This document shows positions 30,238-39,231 of a stretch of 64,000 nucleotides of DNA, one piece after another. Below the pieces are notes generated by a model. It was not told where the DNA came from. It did not search any database and saw only the letters and a program-made list of their open reading frames with translations. The position numbers were made by a program, and so were the translations under genes. Each line of letters starts with the position of its first letter. Position 1 is the stretch's first letter. The DNA lies in assembly GCA_016125225.1 (NCBI GenBank), contig WGME01000011.1, positions 78,634-142,633 on the forward strand, read 5' to 3'. The DNA is from a bacterium. GTDB taxonomy: Bacteria; Planctomycetota; Planctomycetia; Planctomycetales; Planctomycetaceae.

Positions 30238-31551
30238 ATGACGACGGTAATCTGGACCAGTCTGTGTCTGCTTGCAGCAACCATCTCCGGCGGAGAGTGG
30301 CCGCAGTTCCGCGGTCCCCAGGGTGATGGCCATTCCCCCGCGACCCAACTCCCCACCACCTGGAGCGAAACGGAAAACGTCGCCTGGAAGACGGCGGTTC
30401 CCGGCCGTGGCTGGTCGTCTCCAGTACTCGCCGATGGACTCATCTGGCTCACCTCGGCGGTGGAACACAAGCCCACTGCGGCCGAACTGGAAGCGATCAA
30501 GAAAGACCGGCTGGGCGGCAATCCCATGGCCGATCAGATGACGATTGTCGGATCAATCACGTTGCGGGCCATAGCCGTCGATGCGGCCACCGGCAAGATC
30601 AAACACGACATCAAACTGCTTGATGTGAAAGACCCGCAGCCGGTCCATTCGCTCAACAGTTACGCCTCGCCTTCGCCGGTGCTCGCCGATGGGCGGCTGG
30701 TGTGCCATTTCGGGGCTTATGGCACGGCTTGTGTCGACACCGCCACCGGGGAGATTTTGTGGAAGACCAAACTCGAAATCGATCATTCCGTCGGTCCCGG
30801 CAGTTCTCCCGTGGTGTTCGAAGATCTGCTGATCATCCCTTGTGATGGCACCGACAAACAGTTTGTGGCGGCCTTGAATCTGGTGACGGGCAAAGTCGCC
30901 TGGGAAACCCCGCGTCCGCCGATGGCTGGCGACAAAGGTGACCTGCATAAAGCCTTCAGCACGCCCTACCTCGCGATGATTGCTGGCGAACCGCAGGCCA
31001 TCATTGTGGGAGCCCAATGGGTAGTGAGTTATGAGCCGCGGACCGGCAAGGAAATCTGGCGGCTCAATCATGGTGTCGGCTTTTCGAATGTGCCTCGCCC
31101 CGTGATTGGAAATGGCTTCATCTACATCTGCACCGGCTTCATGCGGCCGGAGTTGCTGGCAATTCCCGAAAACGTTCAGGGAGAAGTGAAGACCGATCAG
31201 GTGGCCTGGAAGTTCAACCGACAGGTGCCGGCACAACCTTCACCGATTCTGGCCGGCCGCGAAATCTACTTCGTTTCCGATCAAGGGGTCGCCACCTGCC
31301 TCGATGCGATGACCGGTGAATCGCTGTGGACTCAACGGATGGCGGGGAATTACTCCGCATCGCCTCTCGCTGCCGATGGCAACCTCTACTTCTGCAGCCG
31401 CGAAGGGGTGACGACGGTGATCAAGCCCGGCCGCGATTACACCGAGGTGGCTTCGAACCAGCTCGAAGGCCAACTGATGGCCTCGCCCGCCGCCACCGAT
31501 GGCCGATTGTATTTGCGGACCGATACGCATCTGTATGCGATTGGAAAATGA
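30238..31551 (+). CDS. Exported PQQ-type beta-propeller protein
   Basis: 437 residues from the ATG at 30238, preceded by GAAGG; a GTG at 30223 is also in frame. Signal peptide: MTTVIWTSLCLLAATISGG. Repeated blades with the tryptophan-docking pattern, for example GRGWSSPVLADGLIWL, YASPSPVLADGRLVCH, TGEILWKTKLE, TGKVAWETPRP, TGKEIWRLNHG and GESLWTQRMAG, as in quinoprotein dehydrogenases and BamB. Opening WPQFRGPQGDGHS is a frequent planctomycete form. No PQQ catalytic residues can be seen, so it is likely a binding or scaffold propeller. The VOC gene starts 1 base after its stop. Confidence 0.9.
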   Translation: MTTVIWTSLCLLAATISGGEWPQFRGPQGDGHSPATQLPTTWSETENVAWKTAVPGRGWSSPVLADGLIWLTSAVEHKPTAAELEAIKKDRLGGNPMADQMTIVGSITLRAIAVDAATGKIKHDIKLLDVKDPQPVHSLNSYASPSPVLADGRLVCHFGAYGTACVDTATGEILWKTKLEIDHSVGPGSSPVVFEDLLIIPCDGTDKQFVAALNLVTGKVAWETPRPPMAGDKGDLHKAFSTPYLAMIAGEPQAIIVGAQWVVSYEPRTGKEIWRLNHGVGFSNVPRPVIGNGFIYICTGFMRPELLAIPENVQGEVKTDQVAWKFNRQVPAQPSPILAGREIYFVSDQGVATCLDAMTGESLWTQRMAGNYSASPLAADGNLYFCSREGVTTVIKPGRDYTEVASNQLEGQLMASPAATDGRLYLRTDTHLYAIGK

Positions 31552-31552
31552 C

Positions 31553-31951
31553 ATGGGCAGACCGCCAACGGGGATCGAATGCACGGTCCCCATTTTGCCG
31601 GTGCGCGACCTGGTGGTGAGTCTGAAGTTCTATACTGAGACCCTGGGATTTCAGATCGACTGGGGTGGCGAAGCGGGCAGCATGATCGCCTCGGTCTCGT
31701 GTGATGGCCGACTGATCATGCTCTCGCAACTGCAGCCGTGGGTAGCACCAGCGTGGGTCTGGATCGGCCTCGAAGACGATGCGTTGTTCGATGATTATCG
31801 ATCTCGCGGGGTGTCCGTTTTGCAGGAACCCCGCAATGAGCCATGGGCCTACGAAATGAAGTTCCTAGATCCCGATGGCAACGTGCTGTGGATGGGAACG
31901 GAACCGAAACGCGATCAGCCATACTTTCAAGCCACGAATCCCGCAGTCTGA
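31553..31951 (+). CDS. VOC-family (glyoxalase/bleomycin resistance fold) protein
   Basis: 132 residues from the ATG at 31553, one base after the stop of the propeller gene, so translation is probably coupled. It opens with CTVPILPVRDLVVSLKFYTETLGF and ends YEMKFLDPDGNVLWMG, the paired beta-alpha-beta-beta-beta halves of the vicinal-oxygen-chelate fold. Small enzymes of this type act as lyases, dioxygenases, or drug-binding proteins; metal ligands cannot be assigned. The stop directly abuts the stop of the receiver gene on the other strand. Confidence 0.85.
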   Translation: MGRPPTGIECTVPILPVRDLVVSLKFYTETLGFQIDWGGEAGSMIASVSCDGRLIMLSQLQPWVAPAWVWIGLEDDALFDDYRSRGVSVLQEPRNEPWAYEMKFLDPDGNVLWMGTEPKRDQPYFQATNPAV

Positions 31952-32353
31952 CTACATCGACAGCAGCCGTTGCCGCAGGGATTCATCGTGGAAGGCGTCT
32001 TCGATGGCACAGGCGAAGGTGCCGAGGAGTTTCGACCGGCTGAAGGGCTTCGTCAGCAGCGTGTCGATGTGGGCCTGACGAATCTGCCGCTCCAGTTCCC
32101 GGGTCGGGTCGGAGGTCATCAGAATCGCCGGTCGCCGCAGGTCGAGTTCCTTCAGAGCGGCGAGGGCTTCCAGACCACTGCGGCCGGGCATATGCAGGTC
32201 GCACAGGGCCAGGTCGGGGAGTTCGGCGGTGGCCAGTTCAAAAGCTGTGTCGCCGTTGTCGGCTTCCAGAATTTCGAAAAACGGCTCACACAACTCGCGC
32301 AGCACCGCCCGCAATGCCGGGTCATCGTCGGCAAGTAGCAGTCGATAGTTCAT
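31952..32353 (-). CDS. Stand-alone response-regulator receiver protein
   Basis: 133 residues from the ATG at 32353 (GGAG close upstream). CheY-like receiver: acidic pair Asp9-Asp10 in LLADDDPAL, phospho-acceptor Asp52 in LCDLHMPGRSG, Thr80 in ILMTSDPT and Lys102 in LLTKPFSRSK. No output domain, so it acts by protein contact in a phosphorelay or as a CheY-like switch. No sensor kinase is adjacent. Downstream of the U32 gene on the same strand by about 158 bases. Confidence 0.93.
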   Translation of the reverse strand: MNYRLLLADDDPALRAVLRELCEPFFEILEADNGDTAFELATAELPDLALCDLHMPGRSGLEALAALKELDLRRPAILMTSDPTRELERQIRQAHIDTLLTKPFSRSKLLGTFACAIEDAFHDESLRQRLLSM

Positions 32354-32511
32354 GGCTCCGCCCACAAATGTGTGCACATCTGGACATTAGCAAGAATGTG
32401 CCGCTTCTTGGCATTCTATGCCAGTATCAGAAATCTGGCGGGTGCGTCAATCGTGGCTATCGGCAGATTTTTCGGAATCGCTACCGACAAACGCTGATTG
32501 GGAGAGGTGAA

Positions 32512-35043
32512 CTACAGAATTGCCAGCGGATTGCGGCGTTCTTCCAGCGTTCCCCGGGTAACTCCCACGCGGTTTGACGCTTTCAGTTTCCGCCAGACCT
32601 CTTCACCGGAAATGCGGCCGTTTAGCAGATCGCGATAGAGGTCCACCACTTTTCGGAGTTCTGCGGGAGTCTCGTCGACGAACTCCAGGCGGAAATCGCG
32701 CACGCCGCGACTGAACAGTTCGGGCACTAGTTCCGCCCCGGATTGTGGCAGGGCGTTGTAGAGAGTATTCCGGCAACCGACATCGGCTTTCAGCGGATGC
32801 TCCATCCCCACACGATCCCGCAGTTGTACCAGATGATGATCGCACGGACGGCCGCAGTTCGTCTTGTTCGTCCCCGGCGACAGCACGGCACAGAAGACGC
32901 AGTGCTCCATGTGGAACATCGGCATGTGCTGGTGGAGCACGACTTCGAGCCAAGCGGGCGGAACGGCATCGACCAATGTCAGCAGTTGATCACGGTTCAT
33001 GTCATAAGAGGCCGTGATGCGCTGGCAGCCCTGATCGATGAGATACTGCACCGTGAGATCATTGGTGGCATTGAGCGAATAGTCGCCGACCACCGGCAGG
33101 CCTGCCTGTTGGAAGTACCGCAGTCCAGCCAGATTTCGGACCAGCACGCCATCGGGCGCGTACTTCTCGATCAGCCGGAACAGGCCCATTTCCTCGGGCT
33201 TCTGGATACGCGGCGGAGCCACCAGCAACTGCCGACCATCCAGCCGTGCGGCTTCAATCGCACCGCGATACTCCCGCAAGTCCTGATAGTCCGCAATCAA
33301 TGTCGTCACATCAGACTGCAGCGCCGCCTGCAATTGTTCTGCGGTCCGACAGAGGACATGCAGTCGCGGTGGTTGCTCGTGTTGCGAGTGGACGGTGCTC
33401 GTTCGTTGAGGCATTGTCGATCGCAGAGTCGCGAGCACATCGCCGTCCGTCAATCGCCGTGGAGGAGCCGTGGCAGTCGCCTGATCGAGGGCCGTGATCA
33501 AATCTCGTCGGACTTTGCCCAGCACACTCAAAGGGATCATCGGTGTGCCCGTGATCTGGGCGGTGAGATCACGCAGTTCAAAGACCGTATGCCCCAACCG
33601 CGAGAGTTGTTCCCGCAGCACATCGGCGGTTAATGCATGCTTGCGCGCGATCTCCAGTGATTGTTCGGAATTAACTGTGATCTGCACGCCGGTTGCTGTG
33701 GTGGCCACCACGCGTAAGGGTTCTCCAACAGTGGCCGTAATCGACAGATCGACTGGCAATTTGCGGATCGGATCGGCGGCGGTGAAGCTTTGTCGGAGCC
33801 GCGTCGTCAGTTCCGGGTCATCGGTCTTCCAGACTTCCTGCCCCACGAAGAGTCGTTCAAAATCGATCGCCTCGCGGGCGAACTCGAGTTCCACGCGGCC
33901 ACTGTCGACAGCCTCTTCGCACGACATCCGGCCACGGAACACGCCATAAACCCGGCCGCCCTGTTCCGTTCCGGTCAGCCGGTCTCCGGCGAGGACCAGG
34001 CCGTCACCCCGGCGGACCGGCCCCTGCAGTTCGACTTCAATGCGTGTCCCTCGCCAGTCAGCGATCTTGCCGAGTAACACGCCGCGTTTAGCCGAACTAA
34101 GAGCGGGCACCAGCCGTTTATGATCGCAACCTTCGAGCCAGCCGGGCGAGAACCCGCGCGAGAACGAAAGTTCCATCTCACGAACATCGTTGGCATTTAA
34201 GCCCACCGCTCGGCCTGCAATGACATTGTCGATGGCCTGGCGATAGTGCCGTGTGATGTTGGCAACATACTCAGGCGATTTTAGCCGGCCTTCAATCTTG
34301 AACGAGACGACACCGGCGGTGATGAGGTCCGGGGTCAGATCATACGCGGCCAGATCCTGCGGACTGAGCAGATATTTCTGATCACCCAGGTCGACATCGC
34401 GGCCATCGCAGATCAGTTCATACGGTAAGCGACAAGCCTGGGCACATTGCCCGCGGTTGGCACTGCGGCCGCCGAGTGATTCGCTCGTCAGGCATTGCCC
34501 GGAATAGGCAACGCACAACGCCCCATGCACAAAGGCTTCCAGTTCCACATCGGTCTGTGCATGAATGTCCGCGATCTCGCCGAGGGATAACTCGCGCGCG
34601 AGGACGGTCCGTTCAATGCCCAGTTCCTTCGCGACGGCAATCCCTTCAGCACTCGTCAACGTGAACTGCGTTGAGGCATGGATCGGCAGGTCGGGCGACA
34701 AGGCCCGCATCAATCGCACCACGCCGATGTCCTGCACCAGCACCGCATCGACTCCGGCGATGGTGAGGGCTCGCACGGTTTCCACTACGTCAGGCAGTTC
34801 ATCACAAAAGACTAGCGTGTTGAGCGTGACGTAACCCTTCACGCCGCGTTGATGCAGAAACGCCATAGCAGCGGGAACTTCCGCGAGCGGAAAGTTCGCC
34901 GCCCTTGCCCGGGCATTGAATCCGGCATCCAAACCGAAATAGACCGCATCGGCCCCGTTCTCGACGGCGGCCCGCAGGCATTCGAAGTCGCCCGCAGGGG
35001 CCAGCAGTTCGGGACGGCGGAGCGGATGAGTCACGGCGGTCAT
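32512..35043 (-). CDS. U32-family protein, RlhA/YhbU type
   Basis: 843 residues from the ATG at 35043. It starts LRRPELLAPAGDFECLRAAVENGADAVYFGL, the U32 fold entry; then HGALCVAYSGQCLTSE...GGRSANRGQCAQACRLPYEL, the Cys-rich core typical of the group; then a DUF3656-like region; the C-terminal part has HCVFCAVLSPG and CGRPCDHH, more Cys pairs that could hold an Fe-S cluster. Homologues include RlhA, which makes 5-hydroxycytidine in 23S rRNA; peptidase activity of U32 proteins is doubtful. Earlier in-frame starts (35142, 35154) would add a segment encoded by a palindromic repeat, so I reject them. Confidence 0.88.
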   Translation of the reverse strand: MTAVTHPLRRPELLAPAGDFECLRAAVENGADAVYFGLDAGFNARARAANFPLAEVPAAMAFLHQRGVKGYVTLNTLVFCDELPDVVETVRALTIAGVDAVLVQDIGVVRLMRALSPDLPIHASTQFTLTSAEGIAVAKELGIERTVLARELSLGEIADIHAQTDVELEAFVHGALCVAYSGQCLTSESLGGRSANRGQCAQACRLPYELICDGRDVDLGDQKYLLSPQDLAAYDLTPDLITAGVVSFKIEGRLKSPEYVANITRHYRQAIDNVIAGRAVGLNANDVREMELSFSRGFSPGWLEGCDHKRLVPALSSAKRGVLLGKIADWRGTRIEVELQGPVRRGDGLVLAGDRLTGTEQGGRVYGVFRGRMSCEEAVDSGRVELEFAREAIDFERLFVGQEVWKTDDPELTTRLRQSFTAADPIRKLPVDLSITATVGEPLRVVATTATGVQITVNSEQSLEIARKHALTADVLREQLSRLGHTVFELRDLTAQITGTPMIPLSVLGKVRRDLITALDQATATAPPRRLTDGDVLATLRSTMPQRTSTVHSQHEQPPRLHVLCRTAEQLQAALQSDVTTLIADYQDLREYRGAIEAARLDGRQLLVAPPRIQKPEEMGLFRLIEKYAPDGVLVRNLAGLRYFQQAGLPVVGDYSLNATNDLTVQYLIDQGCQRITASYDMNRDQLLTLVDAVPPAWLEVVLHQHMPMFHMEHCVFCAVLSPGTNKTNCGRPCDHHLVQLRDRVGMEHPLKADVGCRNTLYNALPQSGAELVPELFSRGVRDFRLEFVDETPAELRKVVDLYRDLLNGRISGEEVWRKLKASNRVGVTRGTLEERRNPLAIL

Positions 35044-35102
35044 GGAAAGATCAACATCAGGAGGTCGCAGAAGATCTGGGTTAGTCGCAATCGGGGCATC
35101 GT

Positions 35103-35179
35103 GTGCCACTGGCTCCGCCAGTGGATTTCCGCTCAGCGACATGACGTGTTTCAAACGTCACTGGCACAGCCAGTGGCAC
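35103..35179. repeat. Two copies of the TGCCACTGGC palindromic repeat
   Basis: Copy 1, GTGCCACTGGCTCCGCCAGT (35103-35122), and copy 2, CACTGGCACAGCCAGTGGCA (35159-35178), flank a 35-base spacer upstream of the U32 gene. More copies occur at 63658-63973. Confidence 0.75.
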
Positions 35180-35324
35180 CCTAACTAGTAGTCTGCCATC
35201 GCAATTTCGCTTTCGAGAATGTCTTTAGTCTAGCAGATAGCAACGCCTCCCGGCAGAACAGTGGCCGCCCTGTCCATACCGACTATGATTCTCTGCACAG
35301 TTCTTCCCCTACGATCGGAACCGC

Positions 35325-36827
35325 ATGTCTGAATTGGCCCCGTACGGAATTCACTGGTTTCGCCGCGATTTGCGAGTCGCGGGGAATCCTGCCCTGCAAT
35401 GGAACTGGAGGCAGCATCAGGGGCGGGTATTAGGGGTTTTCGCGTTCGATAAAACGTTTCTGAGCCGTCCCGATTTCTCGGTCAACCGGTTTGCCTTCTT
35501 TCTGGAAACCTTGAAAGGACTGCGGGACGAACTGCGAGCCATCGGCAGCGACTTATTAGTGCTCGATGTCGGGCCGCAGCAGGCTTACGAACAACTCTTC
35601 GCGGCTCTCGACCAACGACAGATTCCACGGCCACAGGCGATCAGCTTCAATCGCGACTATGAACCCTTTGCCCGTAAGCGCGACGGGTTGATGTCCGAGT
35701 GGTTACCTAAAACCTATGGCGTGACGGTCCATACCGAGCGCGATCATGTACTGATCGAACCCGAGGAACTGACGCGCGATGACGAACCCGGGGCGCTCTA
35801 TCAGGTCTATTCCCCGTTCGCGAAGCGCTGGTTTGAACGACTGAAGACCGAACACGTGCAACAACGCATTCGGTCCCAACGCGCGGCGATCACGTACCTT
35901 GATCAACCCTTGGAGCAACACGCGTCGTTGTTCCAATTCACCTGGTCCAAACTGTTCGGTGGAAACTGTCCGCCGGTGGATCACCTCGATGAGTATCTCA
36001 CGCGGAATGCCAAGAGCATCACCGTTCCAATACCACCCACCGGGTCACGAGTCGCGTTGCAGCGACTGCGGGAGTTTCGTCAGCGATCTTTAGCCGATTA
36101 CAAAGAGCAACGCGACTTTCCCGACCGCGATGCCACCTCGCAACTTTCGATGTATTTCAAGAATGGATCGATCACCCCGGCGATGGTCCTTGCGGAACTG
36201 CAACTGGGCCCGCTCGACTTCAAGCATAAAGACGGGCCGACGCATTTCATCAAAGAGATTGCCTGGCGCGAGTTCTATTACCATGTGCTGTATCATCGAC
36301 CGGAAGTCGAACATTCGGCTTTCCTGGAACGCTATCGTGATCTCATCTGGGAGAACCGGGAAGACTGGTTTGAGGCCTGGAAGCAGGGACTGACCGGGTT
36401 TCCGATCGTCGATGCCGGGATGCGTCAGTTACGCACCACCGGCTGGATGCACAACCGCGTGCGGATGATCGTCGCCTCGTTTCTCACCAAAGACTTGCTC
36501 ATCGACTGGAAGTGGGGCGAGCGGTGGTTCATGGAGCAACTGCTCGATGGTGACCTCGCCTGCAACAACGGCGGCTGGCAATGGGCCGCGTCGACGGGGT
36601 GTGATCCGCAACCCTACTTCCGCATCTTCAATCCGTGGCTGCAAAGCGCGAAGTTCGATCCGCAGGGGAACTACATCCGCACCTATGTTCCCGAACTACG
36701 CGAGCTGGATGCCAAAGCGATTCATGAACCTTATGCCCATGGCTATACAGGCGACTATCCCGAGCCGCTGGTCGATCATTCTGTACAGCGAGGGAAAGCC
36801 CTTGCCCTCTATCGGACAGAGCGGTGA
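35325..36827 (+). CDS. phr: Deoxyribodipyrimidine photolyase (class I CPD type)
   Basis: 500 residues. Light-driven repair of cyclobutane pyrimidine dimers. N-terminal alpha/beta antenna domain opens with IHWFRRDLRVAGNPAL. The FAD domain carries DFPDRDATSQLSMYFKNGSI (adenine/phosphate side), IAWREFYYHVLYH, PIVDAGMRQLRTTGWMHNRVRMI, and DLACNNGGWQWAASTGCDPQPYFRIFNP, the isoalloxazine site; the Asn-Asn-Gly-Gly-Trp-Gln-Trp run is a class I CPD photolyase mark. The Trp residues of the electron transfer chain are present. Alone on its strand; hpf follows about 160 bases later. Confidence 0.95.
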   Translation: MSELAPYGIHWFRRDLRVAGNPALQWNWRQHQGRVLGVFAFDKTFLSRPDFSVNRFAFFLETLKGLRDELRAIGSDLLVLDVGPQQAYEQLFAALDQRQIPRPQAISFNRDYEPFARKRDGLMSEWLPKTYGVTVHTERDHVLIEPEELTRDDEPGALYQVYSPFAKRWFERLKTEHVQQRIRSQRAAITYLDQPLEQHASLFQFTWSKLFGGNCPPVDHLDEYLTRNAKSITVPIPPTGSRVALQRLREFRQRSLADYKEQRDFPDRDATSQLSMYFKNGSITPAMVLAELQLGPLDFKHKDGPTHFIKEIAWREFYYHVLYHRPEVEHSAFLERYRDLIWENREDWFEAWKQGLTGFPIVDAGMRQLRTTGWMHNRVRMIVASFLTKDLLIDWKWGERWFMEQLLDGDLACNNGGWQWAASTGCDPQPYFRIFNPWLQSAKFDPQGNYIRTYVPELRELDAKAIHEPYAHGYTGDYPEPLVDHSVQRGKALALYRTER

Positions 36828-36947
36828 TTCGCGACGTTTTTTCCGATTGTGTCGCAACAGATTCACCATATTGGACTTACAGAATCGGGATTTGATTCAT
36901 CTAGGAAAGACTCGCCGACGTATGTATTAATGGAAGATGAATGATAC

Positions 36948-36967
36948 GGCTCACAATGGTGTGAGCC
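36948..36967 (+). promoter_or_regulatory. Palindrome in the leader of hpf
   Basis: GGCTCACA (36948-36955) and TGTGAGCC (36960-36967) form a perfect 8-bp inverted repeat around ATGG, ending 19 bases before the start codon and just before AGGAGAG. It could be an operator or an RNA hairpin that presents the ribosome-binding site. Confidence 0.4.
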
Positions 36968-36986
36968 CCATACCACAGGAGAGATC

Positions 36987-37319
36987 ATGAGACTCAACCT
37001 GACGTGGAAGGGCGTGGCAAAAACGCCTGCGGTGGACCGCCTGCTGGAACACAAACTGCATTATGCCTTGGATCGGTTCGGTCACTGGGTGCAGTCTGTC
37101 GATCTGGCCATGGAAGACATGAATGGTCCGAAAGGGGGGATCGACAAGCGGTGTCGCATGGCGGTCTCGATTCCCCGGCATCGTAGCGTCGTGGTGGACG
37201 GACGCGGTGAAGATCTGATGGCTGTCGTAACCGATGTGATCGATCGGGCGGCGACAGCTCTCTCGCGCGTCCGTGACCGCCGCCACTCCCGCCGTCAGAC
37301 CACGTCAGGTCTGAACTAA
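36987..37319 (+). CDS. Ribosome hibernation factor (HPF/RaiA family)
   Basis: 110 residues. It fits the short HPF/RaiA fold: an opening strand MRLNLTWKGVAKT, a helix DRLLEHKLHYALDRFGHWV, the VDLAMEDMNGPKGG strand and turn, CRMAVSIPRHRSVVV, and the helix LMAVVTDVIDRAATALSRVRDRR. Binds the 30S decoding site and silences 70S ribosomes in stationary phase. It lacks the C-terminal dimerisation domain of long HPF. A strong AGGAGAG lies 9 bases before the ATG. Two hairpins follow the stop, the second with a 12-bp perfect stem. Confidence 0.88.
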   Translation: MRLNLTWKGVAKTPAVDRLLEHKLHYALDRFGHWVQSVDLAMEDMNGPKGGIDKRCRMAVSIPRHRSVVVDGRGEDLMAVVTDVIDRAATALSRVRDRRHSRRQTTSGLN

Positions 37320-37376
37320 CCGATAATTGCTGCTCTCGTCCGTGGAAACGAGAGAGCTAAGCCTCGCATCAATATG

Positions 37377-37412
37377 GCCCGAGCATGCCTTTTAACCAAA
37401 GCATGCTCGGGC
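37377..37412 (+). terminator. Hairpin after hpf
   Basis: GCCCGAGCATGC (37377-37388) pairs perfectly with GCATGCTCGGGC (37401-37412) around a 12-base loop; TTGCTC follows. A shorter stem precedes it at 37332-37356. Confidence 0.5.
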
Positions 37413-37515
37413 TTGCTCGTTGGAACACAGACGGAGTAGAAACAAGAAATACGCGGAGAGCCTTAAAGTCCGGTCGAACTCCGTGTTTCCCGGTCCTGTC
37501 TTCAGAGGGCAGGCG

Positions 37516-38637
37516 ATGCGTTCCACACTCGGGTTGGTCATCGGGCTTTCTCTATCGGCATATCTGCATCTGTCGGCGGCGGAACGGCCTGTGGTGATCG
37601 CCACCGAAGCCGGGCAGCAACGGCCCATCCAACCTCAGCTTGCTGTCAGTTCGGATGGCACGATTCACATCACTTATGGCGTGAACGATCGGGTTTTCTA
37701 TTGCCAGTCGAAGGATGGCGGGACCACGTTCAGCCAACCCCAAGTTGCATGCACATGTCCGAATCTGTCGCTGGGCATGCGGCGTGGACCTCGTATCGCG
37801 ATCAGTCAAGGCGTGCCGGTCATCACCGCGATCGGTGGTCCGCAGGGCAAAGGCCGCGATGGCGATTTGCAGGCCTGGCGGCTGGAACCGGGACAGAAAT
37901 CCTGGACCGGTCCGGTAACCGTCAACGATGCCTCCGCCTCCGCGCGTGAAGGTCTGCATGCGATGGCGGCGGCACCCGATGGCCGCGTCTGGTGTACCTG
38001 GCTCGACCTCCGGAACAAGCGGACCGAGTTGATGTTAAGCCATTCGGATGATCACGGAGCCACGTGGTCGGCCAATCAACTCATCTATCAGAATCCGGAG
38101 AAGAGCATCTGCGAATGCTGCCATCCCTCGATCGCGATCGGCACAGACGGAACCATCTCGATTCTCTTTCGGAACTCGCTCTCGGGACAACGTGACATGT
38201 ATGTCACATCGTCACGGGATGGCAGCACCTTCACGCCCCCTGCGAAGTTGGGGCAATCTTCATGGCAGCTTGATGCCTGCCCGATGGATGGCGGCATGCT
38301 CGCGGTGAATGAGCAAGCCAAGATCGATACCGTCTGGCTGCGTGAAAAGCAGATTTATCTGACACAGGGTCAAGGGCCAGAACGGCCTCTCGGTCCGGGA
38401 GAACAACCCTGGATCGCCACGACACAGCACGGCCCGGTTGTGATCTGGCTGACCCGTCGTGATGGAGCCCTGCAACTGCTGCGGCCGAACGCCACTTCTC
38501 CTGCCACCATCGCTGCCGTGGCCCGTGATCCGGTGATTGTCGCCATCCCCGGCACATCACGCGTGGCCATCGCCTGGGAAGGCCGCCACCAAGGCCAACG
38601 GGTGATTCTGTTGCAGATGATGGATGTGGGGAAGTAA
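37516..38637 (+). CDS. Exported sialidase-fold (BNR/Asp-box) protein
   Basis: 373 residues from the ATG at 37516, with AGGGCAGG upstream. Signal peptide MRSTLGLVIGLSLSAYLHLSAA. Six-bladed propeller marks: Asp boxes SKDGGTTF (about residue 71), SDDHGATW (about 178) and SRDGSTF (about 233). An ECCHPSIA segment contains paired Cys. Sialidase-fold proteins in planctomycetes are often not true sialidases, and the catalytic Arg triad is not evident. Possible glycan-binding or hydrolase role outside the cell. Confidence 0.85.
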   Translation: MRSTLGLVIGLSLSAYLHLSAAERPVVIATEAGQQRPIQPQLAVSSDGTIHITYGVNDRVFYCQSKDGGTTFSQPQVACTCPNLSLGMRRGPRIAISQGVPVITAIGGPQGKGRDGDLQAWRLEPGQKSWTGPVTVNDASASAREGLHAMAAAPDGRVWCTWLDLRNKRTELMLSHSDDHGATWSANQLIYQNPEKSICECCHPSIAIGTDGTISILFRNSLSGQRDMYVTSSRDGSTFTPPAKLGQSSWQLDACPMDGGMLAVNEQAKIDTVWLREKQIYLTQGQGPERPLGPGEQPWIATTQHGPVVIWLTRRDGALQLLRPNATSPATIAAVARDPVIVAIPGTSRVAIAWEGRHQGQRVILLQMMDVGK

Positions 38638-38661
38638 CGTTGAGCGTTGATTGATTGGAGG

Positions 38662-38685
38662 CCACGGATGGCTTGTCCATCCATG
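38662..38685. repeat. Palindromic repeat GGATGG...CCATCC
   Basis: CCACGGATGG-CTTGT-CCATCCATG with one mismatch in the outer stem. It stands just upstream of the 38741 gene. Confidence 0.5.
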
Positions 38686-38740
38686 TTAGAGTTGTTGGTG
38701 CGGTCGAGACTAATTCTTGTGAAATAGATCTGCATATGAA

Positions 38741-39115
38741 ATGAGTCAATGGCGACGGATGGCATCTGAAACGCTGCCAGAACTACAAAAGATAGTTTCA
38801 GCGAATTCCATAGACAGTCCCATGATGCTGTGGGTCGAGCTGAATCTGGAATTCGAGCGAGAGTGTGAACGGCCAGAGCCAAATTTTGACCTGTTGAAGC
38901 GAGTCTGGTCTTATTCCCAATGGTGTCTAAAAGCTGGCTCGGACGAAGTTCGAACGGCAGCCGTTCTCGCCTTTTGCGAGCATCTTTTGGATACCGAGTC
39001 CCGAGCACGGGTACTGACTAAGCTGATCTCCCGCGCAGACTTACTTTCACTACGTGAGATCCTGCTCTACCACAATAGCGCAGAGCAGATCGAGCACTGG
39101 TTGTCCAAATTCTGA
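38741..39115 (+). CDS. Small immunity-like or hypothetical protein
   Basis: 124 residues, all helical by appearance, with Trp/Cys-rich middle (LLKRVWSYSQWCLKAGSDEV) and the pattern ELNLEFERECERPEPNFDLL. This resembles small proteins (DUF7674-like) often found beside contact-toxin genes as immunity proteins, but no toxin gene is near. No signal peptide or membrane segment; no clear ribosome-binding site. It is visibly more A/T-rich than its neighbours and is bracketed by palindromic repeats on both sides. Confidence 0.55.
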   Translation: MSQWRRMASETLPELQKIVSANSIDSPMMLWVELNLEFERECERPEPNFDLLKRVWSYSQWCLKAGSDEVRTAAVLAFCEHLLDTESRARVLTKLISRADLLSLREILLYHNSAEQIEHWLSKF

Positions 39116-39136
39116 CATCTGGCAGGTGTCACATAG

Positions 39137-39224
39137 GCAGGGTTAGCCGACTGGCGTAACCCTGCATTGGCCTGATCAAAAAAGATTGCGCAGGATTACG
39201 CTGCGCTAACCCAGCCGACAATCT
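39137..39224. repeat. Paired GGGTTA/TAACCC palindromic repeats
   Basis: GCAGGGTTA (39137-39145) pairs with TAACCCTGC (39157-39165); a second palindrome GGATTACGCTGCGCTAACCC lies at 39193-39212, flanked by AGATTG/CAATCT. Both stand between convergent genes and may act as terminators. GGGTTACGCTGCGCTAACCC-like repeats are common in planctomycetes as I know them. Confidence 0.6.
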
Positions 39225-39231
39225 TCCCTCG

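Noticed and set aside
32743..33633. 296-codon plus-strand frame
   Set aside because: Antisense to the U32-family gene.
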